From the NCBI GenBank assembly GCA_946886245.1, contig CAMPIF010000363.1:1-5082 (forward strand): a stretch of DNA of 5,082 bases, written 5' to 3'. The notes under the pieces are model-generated. The model did not search any database, was not told the DNA's origin, and worked only from the letters and a program-made list of their open reading frames with translations. Of the stretch, positions 1-5,082 are shown in pieces. The position numbers and the translations under genes were made by a program. The stretch is from Ectopseudomonas composti (lineage in GTDB: Bacteria; Pseudomonadota; Gammaproteobacteria; Pseudomonadales; Pseudomonadaceae). Position 1 is the first letter of the stretch. The number at the start of each line of letters is the position of its first letter.

Positions 1-148
1 ATTCCAGTGGGATTCCGAGTCGCCCGGCCTCGGCCTGCCCAACTGGTGGTACGTGATCTGGCTGCCGATCCTGGCACTGCTGGTGTTCGTACGCCTGAGC
101 CAGATGACCGTCGATCGCCTGCGCGGGAGGATCAGCGATGAGCCCTGA
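1..148 (+). CDS. TRAP transporter small permease (DctQ family), C-terminal fragment
   Basis: The left edge cuts this gene; the last 48 codons are read from base 2 and end in TGA at 146-148. The fragment holds SPGLGLPNWWYV, typical of the loop before the last membrane helix of DctQ proteins, then one hydrophobic helix (about VIWLPILALLVFVRL) and a short basic tail ending RGRISDEP. DctQ proteins are four-helix inner-membrane subunits that scaffold the large permease in tripartite, sodium-driven, binding-protein-dependent uptake. The family call rests on this tail plus the large permease directly downstream, whose start lies inside this gene in another frame (11-nt overlap). That arrangement suggests translational coupling. 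The periplasmic binding protein is not in the window, so the substrate cannot be named. Confidence 0.85.
   Translation, partial: FQWDSESPGLGLPNWWYVIWLPILALLVFVRLSQMTVDRLRGRISDEP
125..130 (+). promoter_or_regulatory. Ribosome binding site of the TRAP large permease
   Basis: GGGAGG lies 7 nt before the ATG at 138, inside the end of the small permease gene. It is a near-ideal Shine-Dalgarno sequence and fixes the large permease start at 138. Confidence 0.8.
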
Positions 149-1433
149 TCTCTGGCTGATCCTCAGTTTCGCCGTGCTGCTGGCACTCGGTGTACCGGTG
201 GCGTTCGCCCTCGGCCTGTCCGGCGCCATCGGCATCATCGCCGGCCTGTCGCCGGACATGCTCGCCACCCTCGGCACCAACACCTACAACGGCGTGGCCA
301 AGTACCCGCTGATCGCCATTCCGCTGTTCATCCTCACCGGCCTGGTGTTCGAGAAAGCCGGCGTGGCCCTGAGGTTGGTGCGCTTCGCCCAGGCGGTGAT
401 CGGCCCGCGTCATGGCGGCCTGGCCATGGTCGCGGTGCTGGTGTGCCTGATCATGGGCGGCATGAGCGGCTCCGGCCCGGCCGATGCCGCCGCCGTGGCC
501 ATGGTGATGCTGCCGAGCATGACCAAGGCGGGTTATCCGAGACCGTTCTCCGCCACGCTGATCGCCGCTTCGGCCTCGACGGCGGAATCAGGATCGCCGT
601 CGATCGCGCTGATCCTCTACTCCATCGTGGTGCCGGGCGTGGACCTGCGCGCGCTGTTCGCCGCCGGCCTGTTCCCCGGCATCCTGGCCGGCCTGGTGCT
701 GCTGCTGCCGGCCTGGCTGCTGTCGCGCCGTTACGGTTGGGAATCCCCGGAGCAGGGCGAGCGTCCGCCGCTGGGCGAGAGCTTCAAGCAGGCGCTGCCG
801 GCGCTGTTCGCCCCGGTGCTGATTCTCGGCGGCCTGCGCAGCGGGCTGTTCACGCCCACAGAAGCCGCCGTGGTCGGCGTGACCTATGGTGTGCTGATCG
901 GCCTGTTCGTCACCCGCGAGCTGGACTGGCGCAGCCTCTGGCGCCTGTGTGGCGAGGCCGGGGTGATCTCCGGTGTGGTGATGCTGATCATCGCCCTGGC
1001 CGGCATCTTCGCCTGGGCCGGCACCCTGCTCGGCACCTTCCGTCATCTGGCCGAATGGCTGATCTCGCTGTCGGATAACGGCTGGGTGCTGCTGGCGCTG
1101 GTGATGCTCGCCGTGCTGCTGGCCGGCATGCTGCTCGATGCCATCTCGATCTACCTGATCCTGATGCCGATCCTCATCCCGGTGATGCAGCACTTCGGCT
1201 GGAATCCGGTGTGGTTCGGCATCCTGCTGGCAATGAACATCGCCATCGGCCAGTTCACCCCGCCGGTGGCGATCAACCTGATGGTCACGGCGGAGGTCGC
1301 CAAGATACGCCTGGAGCAGACCGTCGGCTGGGCTGCGCTGTTCGTCGTGGTGATGTCCAGTGCCCTGCTGCTGGTGGCGATCTTCCCGGAAATCGCCCTG
1401 TGGCTGCCGCGCATGCTGGGTTATGCGGTGTAA
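138..1433 (+). CDS. TRAP transporter large permease (DctM family)
   Basis: This 431-residue protein is the usual size for the ion-coupled transport subunit of a TRAP system in the inner membrane. It has about a dozen hydrophobic segments and both pseudo-symmetric halves of the family. The first half carries MSGSGPAD (109-116), then AASAS-TAESGSPSIA (143-157). The second half carries the signature GLRSGLFTPTEAA (232-244) and GQFTPPVAINL (371-381). Start ATG 138 follows a strong GGGAGG and overlaps the small permease by 11 nt. One oddity: where most relatives, as I remember them, have an IPPS motif in the first half, this protein has GSPS (152-155). The matching TPPV motif in the second half is intact. 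The substrate is unknown; organic acids such as C4-dicarboxylates or related carboxylates are the common TRAP cargo. Confidence 0.95.
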   Translation: MSPDLWLILSFAVLLALGVPVAFALGLSGAIGIIAGLSPDMLATLGTNTYNGVAKYPLIAIPLFILTGLVFEKAGVALRLVRFAQAVIGPRHGGLAMVAVLVCLIMGGMSGSGPADAAAVAMVMLPSMTKAGYPRPFSATLIAASASTAESGSPSIALILYSIVVPGVDLRALFAAGLFPGILAGLVLLLPAWLLSRRYGWESPEQGERPPLGESFKQALPALFAPVLILGGLRSGLFTPTEAAVVGVTYGVLIGLFVTRELDWRSLWRLCGEAGVISGVVMLIIALAGIFAWAGTLLGTFRHLAEWLISLSDNGWVLLALVMLAVLLAGMLLDAISIYLILMPILIPVMQHFGWNPVWFGILLAMNIAIGQFTPPVAINLMVTAEVAKIRLEQTVGWAALFVVVMSSALLLVAIFPEIALWLPRMLGYAV

Positions 1434-1438
1434 ACGTC

Positions 1439-1524
1439 TATAGTTGCCTGATGGTGCGCAGCGGGGGGTTGCGCACCGCTGAGGGCGGCGGCGCTGGGCA
1501 CCGAGATGAGTGACGGCAACTATA
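1439..1524. repeat. 86-nt inverted-repeat structure between the TRAP operon and the cyclase gene
   Basis: Perfect 10-bp outer arms, TATAGTTGCC (1439-1448) and GGCAACTATA (1515-1524), enclose two competing inner stems. The short one pairs GGTGCGCA (1453-1460) with TGCGCACC (1470-1477) around a 9-nt loop. The long one pairs GGTGCGCAGC (1453-1462) with GCTGGGCACC (1493-1502) at 9 of 10 positions. The two cannot form together. The structure starts 6 nt after the permease stop and contains the first ATG (1506) of the cyclase in an internal loop. No T-run follows any stem, so it is not a classical intrinsic terminator. It may be an mRNA end structure, an attenuator, a translation-masking hairpin or a small dispersed repeat; the sequence does not decide. 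Confidence 0.6.
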
Positions 1525-2606
1525 ACGATCACAGGGATGTAGGCGCAGGGCACTGCGAAGGGCTGCGCGAGTCGGGCAAGCGCAAGCTGATGCGCACCAT
1601 CCTGCTCGCCACCGGCCTGACCCTGGGCGGCTTTGCCGTGCTGCAGACGCTGGCCGGCAACTACCCCTTCGCCATCCTCGAAGTGCTGTGCACTGCGCTG
1701 TTGCTGTTCGGCGCCTGGCGCATCGAAGGCGCCCGCCATCTGTACCTGTGGATCTACCTGTACCTGATCCCGACCTTCTGCTTCATCCTCTACATCATCG
1801 TCATGCCGGACGCCTCAGCGGCGGCGTTCGTCTGGCTGTACATGATCCCGTTGCTGGCCTACCTGCTGCTGGGCAAGCAGCGCGCCTTCCTGCTCACCGC
1901 GCCGTTCATGTTCGCCGGGCTTTTGCTGTACTTCGCCGACAACCACCTGACCCTGGACACCTTCGGCCTGATCGACCTGGGCAACGCCGCCCTGTGTGGC
2001 GTGCTGATCCTGGTGTTCGTGCACATCTACGACGGCTTGCGCATGCAGGCCCACGAGGAGTTGGAGCGCCTGGCGCAGACCGATTCGCTGACCGGCGTGG
2101 CCAGCCGCGGCAGCTTCCAGCACGCCCTGCAACGCAGCATTCAGGAAGCCGAACGCAGCAACGGGCATCTGGTGCTGGTGCTGCTCGACGTCGACCACTT
2201 CAAGCAGGTCAACGATCAGTGGGGGCACGAGGCGGGCGATATGGCGCTGCAGCACATCTGTCAGATCCTGCAGCAACGCCTGCGCGTGACCGACTTTCTC
2301 GGTCGCCTGGGCGGGGAGGAGTTCGGCCTGCTGCTACGCCATACCGACAGCGCCGGCGCCGACCCGCTGGTGGACAAGCTGCGCAAGCAGATCGCCGAAC
2401 AGCCGCTTGAGTACGACGGTGAGCAGATCGCCTTGTCCGCCACCTTCGGCCTGGCTGCCTGGCCCGTTGACGGCCGCAGCGCCGCGGAGCTCTACCGCGC
2501 CGCTGATCGTCGCCTGTACAGCGGCAAGCAGCGCGGCCGCAATCAACTGGTCAGCGCCGACCTGCCGACCGAGCTGCTATTGGACAAGTTCGACGTGCGG
2601 CTTTGA
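1506..2606 (+). CDS. Membrane-anchored GGDEF diguanylate cyclase
   Basis: This 366-residue protein should make cyclic di-GMP from two GTP at the inner membrane. Residues about 30-175 hold some six hydrophobic segments (near 31-50, 55-70, 78-99, 107-122, 127-143, 158-175). A helical linker (about 179-192) then leads into the GGDEF domain. Visible motifs are DSLTGVASR (193-201), metal-binding LLDVDHFK (226-233), the inhibitory-site RxxD (260-263) and the active site GGEEF (269-273), so it looks both active and product-inhibited. The usual LTGxxNR has Ser for Asn. No known sensory family was recognised in the membrane part. The start is uncertain: ATG 1506 is first after the in-frame stop at 1449 but has a poor ribosome site and lies in an inverted repeat. 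ATG 1590 (residue 29) would remove a polar leader. The gene lies 72 bp after the TRAP operon and may be read through from it. Confidence 0.93.
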   Translation: MSDGNYNDHRDVGAGHCEGLRESGKRKLMRTILLATGLTLGGFAVLQTLAGNYPFAILEVLCTALLLFGAWRIEGARHLYLWIYLYLIPTFCFILYIIVMPDASAAAFVWLYMIPLLAYLLLGKQRAFLLTAPFMFAGLLLYFADNHLTLDTFGLIDLGNAALCGVLILVFVHIYDGLRMQAHEELERLAQTDSLTGVASRGSFQHALQRSIQEAERSNGHLVLVLLDVDHFKQVNDQWGHEAGDMALQHICQILQQRLRVTDFLGRLGGEEFGLLLRHTDSAGADPLVDKLRKQIAEQPLEYDGEQIALSATFGLAAWPVDGRSAAELYRAADRRLYSGKQRGRNQLVSADLPTELLLDKFDVRL

Positions 2607-2613
2607 GTGCCGG

Positions 2614-2982
2614 CTAGCGTGCTGCGCTGTTGGAGGCGGCGGGCACGCAGGGCTGCTGGCCCATGCCCGCCAGGTTTTCGACGTCGTTCAGCACGTTATG
2701 GCCCTGATTGACCTTCTGCGCGTTCTCCGCCACTTCCATGCGTTTTGCATAGGTCGCCGAGTTGCCATTGAAGCTCTGCTGAGTCTCCAGCACGGTGTTG
2801 GCCATCTCCAGCAGGCTGCGCCCGGTAGCGATCAGGTTGCTGGTCGCGCTCGGCGCGCAGGGATCGTTGGCCAACTGGGTGTTCTGCAGCCCCTGGGTTT
2901 GCGTGTTCTGCGCCAGACATCCGCTCAGCGAGGCCAGCACGGCGACGCTCATGAGGACGCCCAGTGTTCCTTTGCTGTTCAT
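2614..2982 (-). CDS. Small predicted outer-membrane lipoprotein, function unknown
   Basis: The 122-residue product starts at ATG 2982-2980, preceded by AAGGGA at a 7-nt distance. An upstream in-frame start at 3153 would put a long polar extension before the signal peptide and is rejected. Residues 1-21 form a lipoprotein signal peptide (Lys4, then a hydrophobic run) ending in lipobox LSGC, with the lipid-modified Cys at 22. The next residue is Leu, not Asp, which favours sorting to the outer membrane. The mature part is rich in Gln and Asn and mostly helical-looking. Two similar motifs, PCAPSATSN (41-49) and PCVPAASNS (111-119), flank it, and their cysteines could form a disulfide. I recognise no family. 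It ends 7 bp from the convergent cyclase gene and is divergent from the sensor kinase, with which it shares a 196-bp intergenic region. Confidence 0.82.
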   Translation of the reverse strand: MNSKGTLGVLMSVAVLASLSGCLAQNTQTQGLQNTQLANDPCAPSATSNLIATGRSLLEMANTVLETQQSFNGNSATYAKRMEVAENAQKVNQGHNVLNDVENLAGMGQQPCVPAASNSAAR

Positions 2983-2989
2983 CAAGCAT

Positions 2990-2995
2990 TCCCTT
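2990..2995 (-). promoter_or_regulatory. Ribosome binding site of the lipoprotein gene
   Basis: On the minus strand AAGGGA lies 7 nt before ATG 2982-2980. It selects this start over the longer reading frame from 3153. Confidence 0.75.
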
Positions 2996-3001
2996 TCATG
3001 A

Positions 3002-3035
3002 CCGGGCCCCGACCCTGTGTCGAGGCGTTGCCCGG
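3002..3035 (-). other. Nested inverted repeat in the presumed leader of the lipoprotein gene
   Basis: CCGGGC (3002-3007) pairs with GCCCGG (3030-3035), and inside them CGAC (3010-3013) pairs with GTCG (3019-3022) around a 5-nt loop. It lies just upstream of the lipoprotein ribosome site. It could be a leader stem, but in such GC-rich DNA short pairings also arise by chance. Confidence 0.3.
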
Positions 3036-3041
3036 ATTCTA
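3036..3041 (-). promoter_or_regulatory. Candidate -10 element of the lipoprotein promoter
   Basis: Minus-strand TAGAAT matches four of six bases of the sigma-70 consensus TATAAT. The start point would be near 3029, about 47 nt before the lipoprotein ATG. At 17-nt spacing only TTTCGC is found in the -35 position, a poor match, which would suit an activator-dependent promoter. Confidence 0.35.
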
Positions 3042-3064
3042 GGAACGGGTGGGAGCGCGCGAAA

Positions 3065-3080
3065 TAGTACGGGTGTACTA
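3065..3080. promoter_or_regulatory. Perfect palindromic box, candidate operator
   Basis: TAGTAC, spacer GGGT, then GTACTA form a perfect 6-bp dyad in the intergenic region between the divergent lipoprotein and kinase genes. It is AT-richer than its surroundings. Its centre lies about 43 nt upstream of the start point predicted from the minus-strand TAGAAT, a usual place for an activator touching RNA polymerase, and about 106 nt before the kinase ATG. The size fits a dimer of a LuxR/NarL-type helix-turn-helix protein like the one at the right end. No second copy was seen in the window. Confidence 0.5.
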
Positions 3081-3167
3081 GTGTCGTTGTGCCTGCCAAA
3101 CAGCTCCTTGCGCGGGCTGCAGGCTCCGGCCTAAGGTGCCGACACGACCACATGCGCTGTCATCAGC

Positions 3168-3172
3168 AGGGA
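3168..3172 (+). promoter_or_regulatory. Ribosome binding site of the hybrid sensor kinase
   Basis: AGGGA lies 6 nt before ATG 3179. It supports this start over GTG 3089, which would add 30 polar residues before the first membrane helix. Confidence 0.7.
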
Positions 3173-3178
3173 AATGTC

Positions 3179-4810
3179 ATGTACCGCAACGTCTCCATCG
3201 TCTACGACACCGAACGCGCCCAGGCCGGGGTGCGGATGATCTTCATGTCGGTCGCCGCCTGCTACATCGTGATCCTCTACCATCTCGCGCTGATCGATCC
3301 GGCGCTGGTATGGAAGGTCTTTCTCCTGGAGGGCGTCTTCGGCGTCGCCGCGACACTGATCTGGTTCGATATCCGGCGGCGTCCGGGCGACTATCGCGGG
3401 CGCCGGCTGATCACCCTGCTCACCGACTATGCCGGTATCACGGTGGCCCTGGCATCTGGTGGCGCGGCCATGCTGCCGGTCTATGCGATCCTCATCTGGG
3501 TCACCATCGGCTACGGCCTGCGCTACGGCTCCGGCTACCTGCTGCTGGCCACCCTGATGGCGCTGCTGTCGCTTGGCGTAGCCGCCAGCCTGTCGGCGTA
3601 CTGGCAATCGCAGCCCTACCTGATCGTCACGCTGCTGCTCACCACCCTGATGGCGCCGGCCTACATGCACGTGCTGCTCAAGCGCTCGCGCCAGGCGGCA
3701 GAGGCCGAGCAGGCTGCCAACCGGGCCAAGTCGCAGTTTCTCGCCCAGGCCAGCCACGACCTGCGACAACCCATTCATTCCATCAGCCTGTTCACCGCCT
3801 GCCTGCGCGACAGCAGCCTGGGCACCGAACAGCGGCGCCTGGTGGAGAACATCGACAGATCACTGCATAGCGTCGCACGCCTGTTCCGCACGATTCTCGA
3901 TATGTACTCGCTCGACAGCGGCAAGGTGGTGCCGCAGCCGGAATCGCTGGAGCTGCGCGGCCTGCTGCAGCAACTCATTCAGCAGAATGTCGAGGCGGCG
4001 CGCTGGGCCGGGGTCGAGATACGCCTGCACTGCCCGTCGCTGCATGTGCGTGCCGACCCGGTGCTGCTCACCACCATGCTGCAGAACCTGCTGTCCAATG
4101 CCCTGAAATACGCGCCAGGCAAGCCGCTGCTGATCGCCTGTCGTCGCCGGGGTGCAGGCGTTGCCATCGAGGTCTACGACAAGGGGCGCGGCATCGCCGC
4201 CGGCCATCTCGACAACGTCTTCGAGGAGTTCTACCGCGTGCGGCAGGAGCGAGACAGCGATGTCGAGGGGATGGGCCTGGGTCTGGCCATCGTCAGGCGC
4301 CTGGGAGCGCTGATGGACATGCGCGTGAGCATTCGCTCCGTGGAGGCACGCGGCACGCGGGTGGTGATCGACGGCTTGCAGCGCGTCGAGGCGCCGCGCG
4401 AGCTGCCTTCGACAACGGGCGGCAGTCTGCAGGCGCCGCGCATGCTCGATGGCTTGCGCGTGTGCCTGATCGAGGATGACCAGAACGTGCTCATGGCCAC
4501 CGCCACCTTGCTGCAGAAGTGGGGCTGCGAAGTCGCCACCTTCAGCACGCTGCCCGATACCTCGGCGCATTTCGATCTGGTGGTGACCGACTTCGACCTG
4601 GGCACCGAGGCTTCGGGGGCCGACTGCATCCAGCACGTGCGGCGCAGCAGTGGGCGCAAGGTGCCGGCGATCATCATGACCGGGCACGACGTGCGCCGTG
4701 TGCAGGAGCAGGTGGACGACAGCGATATTCCGATCCTGGCGAAGCCGGTGCAGCCCGCCGAGCTGCGTTCGCTGCTGGTGGCCTTGAAACTCCAGCTCAG
4801 GGCCGCGTGA
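3179..4810 (+). CDS. Hybrid sensor histidine kinase with RpfC-like membrane input domain (PA1396-like)
   Basis: The 543-residue protein has five or six membrane segments in about 18-165, then a helix, a HisKA domain with phospho-acceptor His193 in ASHDLRQP, and an ATPase domain. The latter shows N303/N307, DKGRGI (334-339) and GMGLGLA (364-370). A C-terminal receiver follows with D433/D434, phospho-acceptor Asp471, Thr501 and Lys522, all intact. No PAS or HPt domain is present. The input part strongly recalls RpfC, the DSF receptor of Xanthomonas: an E-x-A-Q start before helix 1, RRLI..L.DY (76-84), WVTIG.GLRYGS.YL (107-121), YW...PYL (141-148) and AN.AKS.FLA (180-190). This comparison is from memory. 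P. aeruginosa PA1396, reported to sense DSF from other species, has such a domain and is the likely ortholog. The gene converges on its probable LuxR-type partner, 3 bp between stops. Confidence 0.92.
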   Translation: MYRNVSIVYDTERAQAGVRMIFMSVAACYIVILYHLALIDPALVWKVFLLEGVFGVAATLIWFDIRRRPGDYRGRRLITLLTDYAGITVALASGGAAMLPVYAILIWVTIGYGLRYGSGYLLLATLMALLSLGVAASLSAYWQSQPYLIVTLLLTTLMAPAYMHVLLKRSRQAAEAEQAANRAKSQFLAQASHDLRQPIHSISLFTACLRDSSLGTEQRRLVENIDRSLHSVARLFRTILDMYSLDSGKVVPQPESLELRGLLQQLIQQNVEAARWAGVEIRLHCPSLHVRADPVLLTTMLQNLLSNALKYAPGKPLLIACRRRGAGVAIEVYDKGRGIAAGHLDNVFEEFYRVRQERDSDVEGMGLGLAIVRRLGALMDMRVSIRSVEARGTRVVIDGLQRVEAPRELPSTTGGSLQAPRMLDGLRVCLIEDDQNVLMATATLLQKWGCEVATFSTLPDTSAHFDLVVTDFDLGTEASGADCIQHVRRSSGRKVPAIIMTGHDVRRVQEQVDDSDIPILAKPVQPAELRSLLVALKLQLRAA

Positions 4811-4819
4811 TGATCACGC
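4805..4819. other. 15-bp palindrome spanning two convergent stop codons
   Basis: GCGTGAT (4805-4811) and ATCACGC (4813-4819) are perfect complements around one central base. The left arm contains the kinase stop TGA (4808-4810), and the right arm the minus-strand regulator stop (4816-4814). It could be a short bidirectional end hairpin, but no T-run follows on either strand. Part of the symmetry follows from two TGA stops facing each other. Confidence 0.35.
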
Positions 4820-5038
4820 CAGCCCGGCCTTGGCCCCCTTGGCGGCGGCTGCGGCCCGGGTGCTGACGTCCAGCGTGCGCAGCAGCGACGAAACGTGAAT
4901 GCGTACGGTAAAGGGCGAGATCGCCAGCTCGCGGGCGATTTCCTTGTTCGACAGGCCGCGCACCACCAGCCGCAAGACCTCCTGCTGACGTGGCGTCAGT
5001 TGCTCCAGCAGGTGGCGGTCCTCGGCGAAGGCCGGCAC
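4814..5038 (-). CDS. LuxR/NarL-type response regulator, DNA-binding C-terminus (PA1397-like); frame broken upstream
   Basis: The visible 74 residues are a LuxR-type helix-turn-helix output domain. [11 protein letters not shown] (14-24) is followed by [14 protein letters not shown] (29-42, scaffold and turn) and [13 protein letters not shown] (44-56, recognition helix). An Ala-rich tail ends at TGA 4816-4814. Such domains normally follow a receiver domain. Reading back in this frame, no ATG is found. The only start is GTG 5038 without a ribosome site, and two tandem stops (TGA TAA) lie at 5063-5068. The other two frames are open to the window edge, and one gives AGRVLPPA, which resembles the usual end of a receiver in this family. 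I therefore infer a full response regulator entering from the right, with a frameshift near 5038-5062, real or from sequencing. Convergence with the kinase makes it the likely phosphorylation partner. Confidence 0.75.
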   Translation of the reverse strand: MPAFAEDRHLLEQLTPRQQEVLRLVVRGLSNKEIARELAISPFTVRIHVSSLLRTLDVSTRAAAAAKGAKAGLA

Positions 5039-5082
5039 GCCGGCGGCAAAACCCGGCCGGCCTTATCAGGACGTCTCGCCAA

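Noticed and set aside
1453..1477. Intrinsic terminator of the TRAP operon
   Set aside because: The 8-bp GC-rich stem is strong, but it is followed by GCTGAG on the plus strand, with no T-run on either side.
1439..1524. Miniature transposable element with 10-bp terminal repeats
   Set aside because: No clear target-site duplication flanks it (AAACGTC versus ACGATCA), and no second copy is in the window. It remains possible only if copies exist elsewhere.
588..1739. Long open frame (383 codons) on the minus strand across the TRAP permease
   Set aside because: The product is rich in His, Gln and Arg with no hydrophobic or domain pattern, as expected for the antisense of a GC-rich membrane gene. 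The plus-strand permease explains the region fully.
2607..2613. Bidirectional terminator between the cyclase and lipoprotein genes
   Set aside because: Only 7 bp separate the stops, and no convincing stem with a T-run is seen around them.
3108..3136. Sigma-70 promoter for the kinase (TTGCGC with a CCTAAG -10)
   Set aside because: The -10 matches the consensus at only three of six positions at 16-nt spacing, too weak to list as a feature.
2983..3153. N-terminal extension of the lipoprotein to the upstream ATG at 3153
   Set aside because: It would bury the signal peptide 57 residues inside the protein. A good ribosome site lies directly before ATG 2982.
3089..3178. N-terminal extension of the kinase to GTG 3089
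   Set aside because: There is no ribosome site before it. The extra residues are polar, and the RpfC-like start matches the ATG at 3179.
3860..4687. 275-codon minus-strand open frame inside the kinase gene
   Set aside because: Composition is His/Gln/Ala-rich with no recognisable domain, and the plus strand shows a complete kinase and receiver.

Overview
The window looks like a chromosomal stretch from a high-GC gammaproteobacterium, most likely Pseudomonas or a close relative. The strongly GC-biased third codon positions, the style of the TRAP transporter, and a hybrid kinase plus LuxR-type regulator pair resembling P. aeruginosa PA1396/PA1397 all point that way. The assignment is from memory and reading, not from a search. 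There are no RNA genes, CRISPR arrays or insertion sequences.

Layout. Positions 1-1433 (+) hold the end of a TRAP transporter operon: the C-terminus of a DctQ-type small permease, overlapping by 11 nt a complete DctM-type large permease. Six nt after its stop begins an 86-nt inverted-repeat structure (1439-1524) that covers the first possible start of the next gene. That gene (1506-2606, +) is a membrane-anchored diguanylate cyclase with intact GGEEF and I-site motifs. It converges, 7 bp apart, on a small predicted outer-membrane lipoprotein (2614-2982, -). A 196-bp divergent intergenic region (2983-3178) separates the lipoprotein from a hybrid sensor kinase (3179-4810, +) and carries a perfect palindromic box and a weak promoter. 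The kinase ends 3 bp from the convergent stop of a LuxR-type response-regulator output domain (4814-5038, -), whose upstream part is either frameshifted or missing at the right edge.

How the genes may work together. The kinase membrane domain resembles the RpfC input domain, the receptor for DSF-family fatty-acid signals. Together with the convergent LuxR-type regulator, this makes the right half a candidate sensor for the diffusible signal factor. A palindrome centred about 43 nt upstream of the predicted lipoprotein start point makes the lipoprotein a candidate target. The neighbouring cyclase may link the locus to c-di-GMP, but only proximity supports that. The most notable points are the RpfC-like sensor, the palindromic box, the alternative folds ahead of the cyclase, the altered PPS motif in the TRAP permease, and the broken frame of the response regulator.
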